Positions 43,185-52,880 are shown, counted from the stretch's first letter. The stretch is 64,000 nt of DNA from Acidimicrobiia bacterium (GCA_022826045.1 JAJDVQ010000018.1:1-64000), one strand, 5' to 3'. A program made the numbers and translations. The notes: a model not told the origin generated them from the letters alone.

Positions 43185-45142
43185 GCTGTCTCCTCGGCCA
43201 CAAGCGGCTCGTACGGCGGCGGGTCGTCGACCGGGACCAGCGGCCCGGGATCCCACAGCACGTCGTGCCGCGGCTCCTCGCCTGGCGATGGCGCGACGAA
43301 CAGCGGTTCCGCCGCCTGCGCCAGGCCCGGCCGCGGCTCCGTCGGCTCATGCCTCGGCAACGACGCATCTGCGAGCGGGTGTGAGCCCGCGGGCAGTTCG
43401 TCCCCTTGGCACGCCGCGGGCGCCTGCGCCGACCTTGGTGACCGTATCGGCTCGACTGCTTCAGGCCAGTCGGCAGCCGGCACCGCGCTGCCGCCGTCTG
43501 ATGTCGTGGGTGCGTCGACGATCTGCGAGTACGCGGTCGGCAGTTCGGCATCGCCGCCTGCTTCAGGCAGGCCGGCGGACGCGTACACCTCGGCCATGCG
43601 GCCGGCGGGGCGGCCGGCCGCGGTCGCCCAGCGGTCACCTGGTCGCAACGCCCACAGGCAGGTCGTCGAGATGACCCCGGTGAGATCGTCGATGCCGGTG
43701 AGCTGAGTGACGTCAGCCACCACCCGCTCGCCTGCGTCGTTGCGGCCCATCCACACGCACAGGTCCACCGCAGCAGCGATCTGGCGGCGCGCGTAGTCGG
43801 GCTCGGCGCCCTCGGAGCAGGCGTACGCCACGAGCTTCTCCAGCACGCCCTTGCCGGGCTGGGAGTGGAGCGTCACCAGGCAGCCGTCCAGGCCCGAGGA
43901 CATGGCATCCAGCAGCGCCTCGCAGCCCTCGCCGCGGATCTCCCCCACCACCAGCTTGGCGGCGTTCGCCCGTTTGGCATCGCGGATGTGGTCGGCCATC
44001 GAATGACGGCCGTGGCCGTCCTGGTTGGCGTCGCGGGTCAGCCGCTCGTAGGTGTTGGGGTGGATGCCGTACTCCGCCAGCCGCAGCTCCGGCGTGTCCT
44101 CGATGGTGTCGATGCGCTCGTGGTCGGGCACCGCCGCGAGCAGCGCCTGGCACAGCGTGGTCTTGCCCCCGCCCATCGCGGCCGCGACCACCACGTTGGC
44201 CCGCACCCTGCCTGCAATGGCCTCGATGAGCACGCTGCCGAGCTCGTCCGAGGCGATGCCCAAGTCGTCGAGGCGCATCCGACCTGCCATGTTCGAGCGG
44301 AGCACGACGTTGGGCGGGCTCGTGACGAATGCCTCGGCGTGCAGCCGCCAGCGGTCGCCGACGCGAACGTCCAGCCGGGGATCCAGCTCGTCGAACCGCT
44401 GCGGGCGATCGCCGGAGTAGCTCGCCAGGAAGCGCACTGCCTCGATGAGATCGTTGTCCGCTGCGAACGGCGACGGCCGTCGCTCCACCCGGCCGTCTGC
44501 GTACTGCACGAGCATCGACTCCCCGCCGCGTATCTGGAATTCCTCGACGTCGGGCTCGTCCAGCAGTTCCGAGAGCGCGTCGGTGGCGGCGCGAGCCGCG
44601 GTGCGCCGCCGCACAGCGCCGTCAGTGCGGTCGAGTCGCTGCGGGGCGCATGCCGACGAAGCCAGCGAGCGACCGAGCCGGTAGAGCTTCCGGTACCCGC
44701 CGCGAGCGCCCAGCCGCTTGATGCGCACTACGCGGTTCGCAGCCAGTGCCGCGGACAGCTCGCCGGTGGGATCACCGCGCCCGCCGCTTGCCGTCGGCAG
44801 CCACACCGCTGTGCGCGTCACTCCGCCTGAGGCTGCGGCATGCCAAGCCTGCGCCGCGTGAGGGCCGCCGACTGCACTGGCTGCGGCACGAGCTGCGGGA
44901 GCCCCGAGGAGCAGCACCACTTCGCTGCAAGCCGCAGCCGCAGCGGCGATGGCATCGGGTTCGGAACTGCTGGTCAGCCACACCACGCAGGTCTCCTCCG
45001 CCTCGTCGGGGCGAGGCATGGACACGATGTCGGTGGCGAGCCAAACCTGACCCGCAACGGCCGACAACCCGGCCCGCAACGCATCGCGCGCCCAATCGCG
45101 CGCTGTGGCACTCATAGCGCCATCGCACAGCACGAGCAGCAT
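43178..45142 (-). CDS. CpaF/TadA-family ATPase with N- and C-terminal extensions, tad-2
   Basis: 654 residues, about 200 more than tad-1 CpaF. The core has DDPRLDVRVG-like ELDPRLDVRVG, Walker A AAMGGGKTT near residue 318, LVVGEIRGEGCEALL and VTLHSQPGKGVLEKL. The first ~160 residues (LLVLCDGAMSATARDWARDA; VWLTSSSEPDAIAAAAAACS) resemble a CpaE-like or receiver-like domain, which would explain the lack of a separate cpaE in tad-2. The last ~120 residues are Pro/Ala/Glu-rich and probably disordered. Confidence 0.85.
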   Translation of the reverse strand: MLLVLCDGAMSATARDWARDALRAGLSAVAGQVWLATDIVSMPRPDEAEETCVVWLTSSSEPDAIAAAAAACSEVVLLLGAPAARAAASAVGGPHAAQAWHAAASGGVTRTAVWLPTASGGRGDPTGELSAALAANRVVRIKRLGARGGYRKLYRLGRSLASSACAPQRLDRTDGAVRRRTAARAATDALSELLDEPDVEEFQIRGGESMLVQYADGRVERRPSPFAADNDLIEAVRFLASYSGDRPQRFDELDPRLDVRVGDRWRLHAEAFVTSPPNVVLRSNMAGRMRLDDLGIASDELGSVLIEAIAGRVRANVVVAAAMGGGKTTLCQALLAAVPDHERIDTIEDTPELRLAEYGIHPNTYERLTRDANQDGHGRHSMADHIRDAKRANAAKLVVGEIRGEGCEALLDAMSSGLDGCLVTLHSQPGKGVLEKLVAYACSEGAEPDYARRQIAAAVDLCVWMGRNDAGERVVADVTQLTGIDDLTGVISTTCLWALRPGDRWATAAGRPAGRMAEVYASAGLPEAGGDAELPTAYSQIVDAPTTSDGGSAVPAADWPEAVEPIRSPRSAQAPAACQGDELPAGSHPLADASLPRHEPTEPRPGLAQAAEPLFVAPSPGEEPRHDVLWDPGPLVPVDDPPPYEPLVAEETAC

Positions 45143-45145
45143 GTC

Positions 45146-45916
45146 TCAGCCGCCCGCCGACTCGCCGAACTGCGTCGGCGACGTCTGGTTGCCACGTCCC
45201 GTTGCAGCGTCACCGCCGAATCCCGACGCTGCCTTGCTGCCGAGTCCATGTGGCGATTCGCTGCCGAACGTCGACGGCACCGTGCCCGCGACAGATGTCG
45301 ATCTGCACAGGGGCCAGCCGTCGGGCGGCGCCGGCCACACGACAAGCCCGTCCAGCTCGACAGCGCGCGCGTAGCGCGCGGCGCCGGCTGCGTCGACATG
45401 CACCACGATGCTCCCGTCCGCGCCGCCTGCCAGGGTGGTCACGTCGAGTGCGCAGCCGCCCAATACGCCGGCCACGACGGCACGGCTGCCAGCCCGCGGG
45501 CCGGGCTCCGGCCACGCGGACGTGTCGGCGCTCAGGCGGATGGCAGTGTTTGCGCCGACGGCAGCGCCAAGCGGACCCAGCAGGGCTGGCGTCACGAAGG
45601 TTCCCGCCGGGACGTCGAAGGCCACGACGTTGCCTGCGATCGAATCAGGGTCCACGAACCGGCCGACGAGAGCCTGCGGAACCCCTACGACCTCGAACGC
45701 GCCCGGTGGCTGACCCGCGAGCCATGCCTCAGACGTCGCCGCCACCAGCGCTGGTGGCGGCTCCCGGTGTGGGCGACCCCACAGCCAGATCGCCGCCACC
45801 ACGACGGCGACGATGACCGCGGCAACGCCAAGCCGCCACGGCTCGATGCCGACGCGCTGCCCGCCTGGCAGGGCGGGCGCCTGGTCGTCGGGCCCGAAGC
45901 CGGGTCTGGCCGACAT
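45146..45916 (-). CDS. SAF-domain CpaB-like protein, tad-2
   Basis: 256 residues from ATG 45916, 2 nt beyond the stop of the cysteine-rich gene. One membrane segment (GVAAVIVAVVVAAIWLWG, near residues 33-50) is followed by an SAF-like domain (VVGVPQALVGRFVDPDSIAG; FDVPAGTFVTPALL). Unlike the tad-1 homologue it has no duplicated C-terminal domain, only a Ser/Gly-rich tail. It ends 3 nt before the cpaF start. Confidence 0.7.
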   Translation of the reverse strand: MSARPGFGPDDQAPALPGGQRVGIEPWRLGVAAVIVAVVVAAIWLWGRPHREPPPALVAATSEAWLAGQPPGAFEVVGVPQALVGRFVDPDSIAGNVVAFDVPAGTFVTPALLGPLGAAVGANTAIRLSADTSAWPEPGPRAGSRAVVAGVLGGCALDVTTLAGGADGSIVVHVDAAGAARYARAVELDGLVVWPAPPDGWPLCRSTSVAGTVPSTFGSESPHGLGSKAASGFGGDAATGRGNQTSPTQFGESAGG

Positions 45917-45918
45917 GG

Positions 45919-48321
45919 TCACGGCCGGACCCCGCTCTGCGTGAGGGTCACCCGACCATCCGCATAGTCGCTCACCGCGCGGATCCAGTCCACTCCCGAG
46001 CCGAGCGTCACCCAACATCTGCCGTTGGGGGTTGATCCGTGCCAACCGGCGCCACGCTGTCCCGGTACCGGTGTCGCTTCGAAGCACACCTCGAAACGCC
46101 ACCCATACGCTGCGGGGCGGCCGAGCAGCCAGCCGCAACGCGACGATGCCATGGCCCCGGCTGCATCGGCGGTCGCACAGGTGACCTCTGCGGGAGTCGC
46201 GCCAGATCGGTGCCACTGGCGCAGGAGCTGCTGCTGGTCCGCGCTCAGTGCATCCCAGCGGCCCGCCACGTGCCTCGCGCCGGGCTCGGCCTCGATCAGC
46301 CGGCGCTCGGCGGCGACCCACGGCCGCAACTGCGACCAGGCAGTGCGCACGTGCGTCGCCGTCCATGTGCAGCTCGCATCGCTGATCTGCACGGCGCGGT
46401 GCGCGCGCATCCAGCCGTGTCCAGGAGCCACCTGCAAGAACCGGCCCTCGCCGGGCATGTCAGCCTGGGGGGACCGGGCCGCGCTCGCCGGGCGCACATG
46501 CGATTCCCAGGCCAGAGCCGCTGCATCGGCTGCGCTCAACGGCAGCGGCGGCAAAGCCGGGCACTGCGGGACGGGAGCAGCAGTGGTCGTCGTCGGCTGC
46601 GTCGTGGCCGTGGTGGTGTCGGGCGGATCGTCGCCGCCGCCGACCGGACTATCCCCGCCGCCGCCATCGTCGTCGCCGAGCGCCGTCGTGGTGGTCGTGA
46701 CGATCGTGGTGGTCGTGGAGGTCGTGGTGGTCGGAGAGGGCTCTTCATCGGGTTCCGGCGCAGGGAGGCAGGCGTAGTCGTAGGAGCCGTTGATGCGCGT
46801 CTGAACGTAAGGCGGCAAGGCGCCGAAGCTCGAGCAGTCGAAGATGCACACTCGGTAGGTCTCCGCGCCGCGATCTGGGTGAGCGTGTTCCTGTATCTGG
46901 GTGTCCGCCAGCTCTCCGATTGCGGGGCAATAGGTGCGGATGGTGGTCTCTTCGCAATCGCCGGGCGTCGTGCACTTGTTGAGCAGATCGCTCGCGGTGA
47001 CGCAGCTTCCGCCGTGGTCTGAGCGGTAGGTCGTGCCCTCGATGCCGTCGCAGATGTCGGGATCACTGTCCCAGCTGCGGCCCGGCAGCTCGTCGCAGGG
47101 CTGGTACGAGAGCAGCCCGTTTGCACAGCGGTGGATGCCCAGCTCGGCCAGCCGCTCGTCGCTCTCGCCGGCGAGATGGTGCAGCGGCCGCGCGTCATCG
47201 GGGCTGTCGTCGGGGCCGCCGCTGTCTTCCTGCTCGGTGCCGGTATCGGGCTTCGAGCCAGGCGCTGACGATTGGCAGGTCAGCTCTGACGGACCGCTGC
47301 CGCCCAGCGCATCGCCGTAACGCGGCACCGAGCCCGATGGGCACTGCTGGGTCGGCGATGCGGACGGGGCGCCGATGACCGTTCGCGAACACTGGCCTCC
47401 CGCCTGCTGCCAGCCGACGGCACACGGGGCCAGCGTCGCCGGCTGCGTCTGCAATTCGACCTTGGTCTCGTAGATCGGCTCGGTGGTGTAGTGCACCGAC
47501 TCGACCGTGTGCCAGTAGCCGGTCTCGCGCTCGGCGTACACCGGCTCAGTGTCCCAGCGGCCGGGCTCGGTGGAGGCAAAGGTCGTCTGCCACTCGTATA
47601 CGGGAACCTCACGGGTGACGGTCTGGACGATGTCCGGACCGGGCGTGCAGCACACCGAACGTGTGCGCGTCTCGGTGGAGGTCTCGGTGACGCTCTCGTT
47701 CCAGCACATCTCGCCCGCAAATGGATCGAAGGCGCAACGCCGCACCTGCCGGCTGCGCGTGACCTTCACCTTGTACGAGACCTCGTAGTTGACGGGCGGA
47801 CCGGGCATGGTGACCTGAGTCCTCACCGTCCGGGTGCCCACTTGCACACGCACCGGCGGGACGAGCGGGTACACGACAGTGCGCGGCGGCACCCAGACTC
47901 GCCGCGTGCCGGTCTGCACCTGCTCGGTACCCGTACGTATCCACACATCCGAAGTCGTCGTGTGGCTGTACACCCGCTGGGTTCGCCCGGTGTCCACACG
48001 GCGCTCGGTGCGACGCTGGCACAGCAAGCTGCCGCCGGGTCCGGCGATGCTGTTCCAGCCGGCGGGGCAGCCCATCGAACGCGCCACGGTCTCGGTGCGC
48101 ACGGTGAGGCACATTCCGCCGGCGCTGTCGAGCGCCATGCCAGCGGGACAGGTCAGCACCGGCGCCACCGACGTCCGCGCCGCGGCCGCGTTGCTGCGCC
48201 CAGCCGCCAGGGCGAGCGGGAGCGCAGCCAGCACGACGGCGAGTGCCCACCAGATTGCGCGCTGTGCGCCGATTCGACGTCTGTCATGAGGCTGTGCCGG
48301 CTTCCGATGCAAGGAACTCAT
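45919..48321 (-). CDS. Cysteine-rich secreted protein with Thr/Gly linker, tad-2
   Basis: 800 residues from ATG 48321, overlapping the lipoprotein stop. A signal peptide (basic start, then WWALAVVLAALPLALAAG) is followed by CPAG(M/W) modules, a run of beta-rich TGTRRVWVPPR-type repeats, and the module RRCAFDPFAGEMCWNE, closely matching RRCSYDPFAGQQCWWE in the protein at 1-2249. A Thr-rich linker (TTTTSTTTTIVTTTTT) and Asp/Gly stretch near residues 560-620 lead to a C-terminal ~200-residue domain with Cys and Trp. No named family is recognised. A surface-exposed pilus-associated or adhesive role is inferred from its place in tad-2. Confidence 0.7.
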   Translation of the reverse strand: MSSLHRKPAQPHDRRRIGAQRAIWWALAVVLAALPLALAAGRSNAAAARTSVAPVLTCPAGMALDSAGGMCLTVRTETVARSMGCPAGWNSIAGPGGSLLCQRRTERRVDTGRTQRVYSHTTTSDVWIRTGTEQVQTGTRRVWVPPRTVVYPLVPPVRVQVGTRTVRTQVTMPGPPVNYEVSYKVKVTRSRQVRRCAFDPFAGEMCWNESVTETSTETRTRSVCCTPGPDIVQTVTREVPVYEWQTTFASTEPGRWDTEPVYAERETGYWHTVESVHYTTEPIYETKVELQTQPATLAPCAVGWQQAGGQCSRTVIGAPSASPTQQCPSGSVPRYGDALGGSGPSELTCQSSAPGSKPDTGTEQEDSGGPDDSPDDARPLHHLAGESDERLAELGIHRCANGLLSYQPCDELPGRSWDSDPDICDGIEGTTYRSDHGGSCVTASDLLNKCTTPGDCEETTIRTYCPAIGELADTQIQEHAHPDRGAETYRVCIFDCSSFGALPPYVQTRINGSYDYACLPAPEPDEEPSPTTTTSTTTTIVTTTTTALGDDDGGGGDSPVGGGDDPPDTTTATTQPTTTTAAPVPQCPALPPLPLSAADAAALAWESHVRPASAARSPQADMPGEGRFLQVAPGHGWMRAHRAVQISDASCTWTATHVRTAWSQLRPWVAAERRLIEAEPGARHVAGRWDALSADQQQLLRQWHRSGATPAEVTCATADAAGAMASSRCGWLLGRPAAYGWRFEVCFEATPVPGQRGAGWHGSTPNGRCWVTLGSGVDWIRAVSDYADGRVTLTQSGVRP

Positions 48322-50279
48322 GACGAAACCCCGGTCAGCGGCGCAGCCTCGGGCCACCAGTAGTCCTCCGTCGGCGGCGGCCAGGCGGCTTCGGCGCACG
48401 GCGGCATCGGGCGCGGGTAGGCGTGATCGGCGGGAGTGAGCGGCAGCGAGCCCGGCGGCCACGGTTTCTTCACCGGCCGACCGGGCGACTCGGTCGTCGC
48501 TTGGGCGATGCTGTCCTCGGCTGGCGAGCAGCCGAAGATCTCCTCGAGCGACTTGAACGGCGAGAGGTACATGCGCTCGTGCCAGCTCACGTCGGGCTCC
48601 CACTGGGTGGCAGACAGCTCCGAATCGACGACCGGCGCGTTCGCCGCTGCCTGCGTCAGCACAGCCCACTGGCTCGGTGTGCACCGTTCCTGCAGCGACG
48701 GTCGCTGCAGCTCCCCGCCGACCATGGGGCCGATCGGGATGCCGGTGGCGCACCAGAACTCCAAGTGCCATCGGTGATCGCGGTGCGCCCGCCACGCCTC
48801 CGCCTGGTCGACGTCGACCCAGTCGCGCACTGCGATCCACTGGCTGCGCGAGCCCGAGGCCCACGCACGAGGATCGGCCCGGCCGACCGACACAGCGTGG
48901 TCATCCTTGGCCTGGGCGAGCCACTGAACTGCACTCCCGAAGGCATCGCCGCCGCAGTCGCCGTCGAACAGGGCATTGCGAAGCACCCGGTAGCTGAGGC
49001 GCGACCACGTCAGCCACATGGCCTCGACCTGCGCCGGATGGCCGACTCCTGCATCGAGGCGTTCACCCGTCGACGCATCCACCAGATATGAACGCCCAGG
49101 CGGGTGGCACACGATCGCGAGCGCGTGCCCGCCGGCGCTGAGATCTGCCACCCAGACCCGCTCGAGTGGCGGTGCGGTGAATTCGAGCCGCAGGCCGCGA
49201 GCCCACAGCGATTCGAGCTGGCGAGTGCGGTGCGAGGTGGTGTAGACGCCGGGGATGATCGTCGCCAGGTCGCTGCAGGCCTCCCACAGCGTGGCAGGGC
49301 CGGTGCTGACCGCGGCGTGGCCGACCAGCGAGTCGGTGACGGCGCCCTGGGCCGCCCGCCGGGTCAGCCATCGCAGCGCTCCCGATGACCAATCGCCGGG
49401 GAAGTAGCCGGCATCGGCCAGGCTGTGACCGCCCAATGCCAGCTCCATCGGCTCGCCCGGGCTGTACACCAGCAGCTTGGCTATGTCGTTGACGGTGGTG
49501 CCCCACGAGTGCATCGGGCGGCCGCCGGGCGAGCGCATCCCGGTGATGAACGACTCGATGGCGGCACCTGCCCGGTCGCGGTCGGCGTCAGTGCTGCCCG
49601 GGTCCACGCCGAGCGAGGCCGGTGTGGGATGCGGGGGGCAGAGCGACACGTGGTCGTAGGCGACGCTTCGGTCCGCCTCGATGCGCGTCTCGTAGTCGAG
49701 CCCTGCGGTATCGATCACCAGCTCCCAGGCGGTCTCGGTGCCTCCGCGCCGGCGGGCCACCCGCGCGCCCTCGGCAAACGCTGCGCGGGCCTCGGGCAGG
49801 TAAGGCGGCATCTCGTCCCACCGCGCACGCTGGGCGATGACGTAGTGGTGACCTCGCTCGACGTCGCCCAGCAGTTCCGAATGCGAGCCGGTCACCGCCG
49901 GCTGGCGGCGCCGGTCGAGATCGCTCTCGGGATCGGGATACGGCGGCCACGGGACCCAGATGCGATCCCCGCCGATAGGCACGGCAGCCGGCAGCGTGAT
50001 CACCGGGCGGTGCTGGCGCGTGAGCGGGAACTCGCCGCTGCCGGCGATGATCGGCCGAAGCTCCTTGGCAGGTCGGTTGCCCAGCGCCGAGCCCTGACCA
50101 GCGTCGGCGTCGCCCCCGCTGCCGCTGGGGTCGCTGTCAGGATCAGCCGCGATCGAGGGTCCGGGGTCGACTGGCTCGCCGCGGTCCGCGCTGCACGCTG
50201 CCGTCAGCAGGCCCAGCGCCGCCGCGGCAGCGAGCCATGCGCCTGCGGCTGTCGCCCAGTGGCATCGAGATCTGGCCAT
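48318..50279 (-). CDS. Large lipoprotein of unknown function heading tad-2
   Basis: 653 residues from ATG 50279, with GGAGGAG 7 nt upstream. MARSRCHWATAAG plus a hydrophobic run ends in the lipobox LTAAC, so Cys29 should be lipidated and the protein anchored outside the membrane. An acidic Ser/Asp/Gly linker follows (residues ~33-60), then a large Trp/Pro-rich globular part. I recognise no domain. It is the first gene of tad-2 and overlaps the cysteine-rich gene by 4 nt, so the two products probably work together. Confidence 0.7.
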   Translation of the reverse strand: MARSRCHWATAAGAWLAAAAALGLLTAACSADRGEPVDPGPSIAADPDSDPSGSGGDADAGQGSALGNRPAKELRPIIAGSGEFPLTRQHRPVITLPAAVPIGGDRIWVPWPPYPDPESDLDRRRQPAVTGSHSELLGDVERGHHYVIAQRARWDEMPPYLPEARAAFAEGARVARRRGGTETAWELVIDTAGLDYETRIEADRSVAYDHVSLCPPHPTPASLGVDPGSTDADRDRAGAAIESFITGMRSPGGRPMHSWGTTVNDIAKLLVYSPGEPMELALGGHSLADAGYFPGDWSSGALRWLTRRAAQGAVTDSLVGHAAVSTGPATLWEACSDLATIIPGVYTTSHRTRQLESLWARGLRLEFTAPPLERVWVADLSAGGHALAIVCHPPGRSYLVDASTGERLDAGVGHPAQVEAMWLTWSRLSYRVLRNALFDGDCGGDAFGSAVQWLAQAKDDHAVSVGRADPRAWASGSRSQWIAVRDWVDVDQAEAWRAHRDHRWHLEFWCATGIPIGPMVGGELQRPSLQERCTPSQWAVLTQAAANAPVVDSELSATQWEPDVSWHERMYLSPFKSLEEIFGCSPAEDSIAQATTESPGRPVKKPWPPGSLPLTPADHAYPRPMPPCAEAAWPPPTEDYWWPEAAPLTGVSS

Positions 50280-50448
50280 CGCACAACTCCTCCGGACTCG
50301 GGGTCCCAGGCGCCCCATTCGGACCAGGTCGCCTTGTCGTGGAGTTCTAAGCGCGCGTTGTCAGATCATTCCAATGAATTTCAATTTATTTGATTACAAG
50401 CGGGAACGCAGGCCGAGCGCCGGCCGGCTCGGCGCGGTGCTGCGGTCC

Positions 50449-51696
50449 TCAGCGCGCGTTCGGCGCAGTGCCAGCCGGCGGTGCCAGCCGGTGGCGGCGG
50501 GCCCACAGGGCGAAGCCGAGCCCGATCGCTCCGTAGCCGCAATAGGCCACGACCAGCGGCGTCACCGAGCCGGCGATCATGCGGTCGACGAGCATGGCCA
50601 GCAGGGCACCACCGCCCACCGAGATCGTGCCGATCACCGCTGATGCGGTGCCGGCCAGCTCGCCCATCGGCCCCATCGCCTGGGCCTGCATGAGCGGGTT
50701 GACGAAGGTGCGCACGGCATTGATGGCCACGATCGCGGCAAACCAGCCGAAGAACGGCGGCGTGCCGCCGGCCTGCCACGACCACAGCGCGAGCGCGCAC
50801 GACAGCGCCACCGTGATCGGCAGCAGCGTCACGATCATCCGGTCGGCGCCGATCGTGTTCACCAGCCGGCTGCCGGTGAACACCACCAGTCCCATGCACA
50901 CGCTCATCCCGGCGAAGCAGTACGCGAACACGTCGCCGCGCCCGTACACGTCGTCGAAGAGCAGCTGGCTGCTGCCCAGGAACGCAAAGAACGAGCCCAT
51001 GTCGAACATGACGGCCAGAGCCGAGCCGATGGTGAGCTTGTTGGTGAACACCGCGACGATCGCCTCGCGAGTGCGCACGAGCGTGAGGGGACGGCGGCGC
51101 TCGGGCGGCAGCGACTCGGGCAGCCGGATGATCCACAGTGCCAGCACCACCGTCAGCACGATCGGAGCGCCCATCACCCAGCGCCACGAACCGAGTGCGA
51201 GCACGGCCTGGCCCCCTAGCGGCGCTATCGCGGGCACCACCATGAACACCGCTGCAACCGCCGACAGCACGCGGCCCAGCCGGTCGCCCTCGTAGAGGTC
51301 GCGGCCGATGGCCAGCGACAGCGCGCGGGGCCCCGCGGCGCCGATGCCCCAGACCAGCCGGCTCGCGATCAGCATGCCGAATGTCGGCGCCAGCGCCGAG
51401 CCCAGCGCCCCGAGCGTGTACAGCGCCAGGCCGGCGCACAGCACCGGCTTGCGGCCGAATCGGTCGGTGAAGGGTCCGTAGAGCAGCTGCGCGCCGGCCA
51501 AGCCGAAGAAGTACAGGGTGACGGTGAGCGAAACCTGGGGCGAATCTGCAGCGAGACCGAGCCCGAGCCGGATGTCGGTGAACGCAGGCAGCGCCATGTC
51601 GATGCCCAGCGCCGTGGTGGCGCTGATGGCCCCCAGCAGGAAGACGAGCTCTCGCTCGGCAATCTGTCGCGGGCGCGGATCGCCGTCGGAACTCAC
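50449..51696 (-). CDS. MFS transporter, Bcr/CflA-like drug exporter
   Basis: 415 residues with about twelve hydrophobic segments. GPFTDRFGRKPVLCAG is the MFS signature loop between helices 2 and 3, and VWGIGAAGPRALSLAIGRD matches the helix 4-5 region of the Bcr/CflA group. ALGIDMALPAF near the N terminus supports that group. Substrate unknown. It lies 48 nt downstream of nusB's stop side and 170 nt upstream of the tad-2 start, so it ends the housekeeping run. Confidence 0.85.
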   Translation of the reverse strand: MSSDGDPRPRQIAERELVFLLGAISATTALGIDMALPAFTDIRLGLGLAADSPQVSLTVTLYFFGLAGAQLLYGPFTDRFGRKPVLCAGLALYTLGALGSALAPTFGMLIASRLVWGIGAAGPRALSLAIGRDLYEGDRLGRVLSAVAAVFMVVPAIAPLGGQAVLALGSWRWVMGAPIVLTVVLALWIIRLPESLPPERRRPLTLVRTREAIVAVFTNKLTIGSALAVMFDMGSFFAFLGSSQLLFDDVYGRGDVFAYCFAGMSVCMGLVVFTGSRLVNTIGADRMIVTLLPITVALSCALALWSWQAGGTPPFFGWFAAIVAINAVRTFVNPLMQAQAMGPMGELAGTASAVIGTISVGGGALLAMLVDRMIAGSVTPLVVAYCGYGAIGLGFALWARRHRLAPPAGTAPNAR

Positions 51697-51744
51697 GCGG
51701 TATCCGTCATGATCGGGCCGTGATGATCGGGCCGCGGCTGGCCG

Positions 51745-52170
51745 TCACCGGCTGTCGAGGGCGGCGGCCAGGACGCCGTTGACCAGGGCGCCGCTTCGGT
51801 CGGTGGCGCCCAGGCGGTGCGCGAGCTCGATGGCTTCGTTGAGCACCACGGCAGCCGGCGCGTCGCCGCGCCCGAGCTCCAAGAGCCCTTGCAGCATGAT
51901 CAGCCGATCGCACACACCGAGGCGCTGCGGGGTCCAGCCCTCGGCCAGCAGCCCGGCCAGCCGCTCGGTCAGCTCGTCGCGCTGGGCGGCGACGCCGGTG
52001 GCCAGCTCGAGCGCGAACGGATCGAGCTCGGCGACCTGCTCGGCGAGCACGTCGGCCAGCTCGCACGACTTCATCTCGGCCTCGTACAGCAGTTCCACCG
52101 AGCGCTGGCGCGCCTCCCGGCGGCGGGTCGGCTCGTCGGGAGCGGCGAAGGGGTCGCTCGGGCGGCTCAT
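51745..52170 (-). CDS. nusB: Transcription antitermination factor NusB
   Basis: 141 residues. EARQRSVELLYEAEMK at the N terminus and VVLNEAIELAHRLGATDRSG near the C terminus are NusB signatures. With NusE it promotes antitermination at rRNA operons. It follows efp by 37 nt, a conserved actinobacterial arrangement. Confidence 0.94.
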   Translation of the reverse strand: MSRPSDPFAAPDEPTRRREARQRSVELLYEAEMKSCELADVLAEQVAELDPFALELATGVAAQRDELTERLAGLLAEGWTPQRLGVCDRLIMLQGLLELGRGDAPAAVVLNEAIELAHRLGATDRSGALVNGVLAAALDSR

Positions 52171-52207
52171 GGCTGAGGCTCCGAGCGCGTTGCGGCAAAC
52201 CTGGGAC

Positions 52208-52774
52208 TCAGCCCCGGGCCCGCTCGATGTAGTCCCCGCTGCGCGTGTCGACCTTCAGGCGCTCGCCCGGCTCGATGAACAGCGGCACCTGCACCACCAG
52301 CCCGGTCGACATCGTCGCGGGCTTGCGGGCCCCCGACACCCGGTCGCCCTGCACGCCGGGGTCGGTGTCGGCCACTTCGAGCACCACCGATGCCGGCAGT
52401 TCCACGCCCAGAACCTCGTCGCCGTGGCGCACCACGGTGGCCGTCTCCCCTTCCACCAGGAAGTTCGTGGCGCTGCCCGCCGCAGTGCGGCTGACCGGGA
52501 GCTGCTCGTAGCTGTCGGTGTCCATGAACACCAGCGAATCGCCGTCGGCGTACAGGTACTGCATGTCGCGGTTGTCGATGACCGCGCGCTCCATGCGCTC
52601 GCCGGCGCGGAATGTGCGCTCGAGGGTGGCGCCGGTGCGCACGTTCTTCAGCGTGGTGCGCACGAACGCGCCGCCCTTGCCCGGCTTGACGTGCTGGAAC
52701 TCGGCGAGCTGGAACAGCCCGTCGGCGAGGTCCAGCGTCATCCCGTTGCGGAAGTCGGCGGTGGAGATGGCCAT
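52208..52774 (-). CDS. efp: Translation elongation factor P
   Basis: 188 residues. Three barrel domains are present: KOW-like N-terminal domain with HVKPGKGGAFVRTTLKN (the tip Lys region), a middle domain and the C-terminal VDTRSGDYIERA signature. It relieves stalling at polyproline; many proteins in this window are proline-rich. It lies between aroQ and nusB. Confidence 0.96.
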   Translation of the reverse strand: MAISTADFRNGMTLDLADGLFQLAEFQHVKPGKGGAFVRTTLKNVRTGATLERTFRAGERMERAVIDNRDMQYLYADGDSLVFMDTDSYEQLPVSRTAAGSATNFLVEGETATVVRHGDEVLGVELPASVVLEVADTDPGVQGDRVSGARKPATMSTGLVVQVPLFIEPGERLKVDTRSGDYIERARG

Positions 52775-52880
52775 ATCAACCTCGTTGGGTCAACTTCTTC
52801 GGATCAGCGTGCTCGGATCAGCTCTTGCGGAGACAGCCGCTGAGGGCGCGCAGTCGGGACGGTACAGGCGACGGCTGGCA

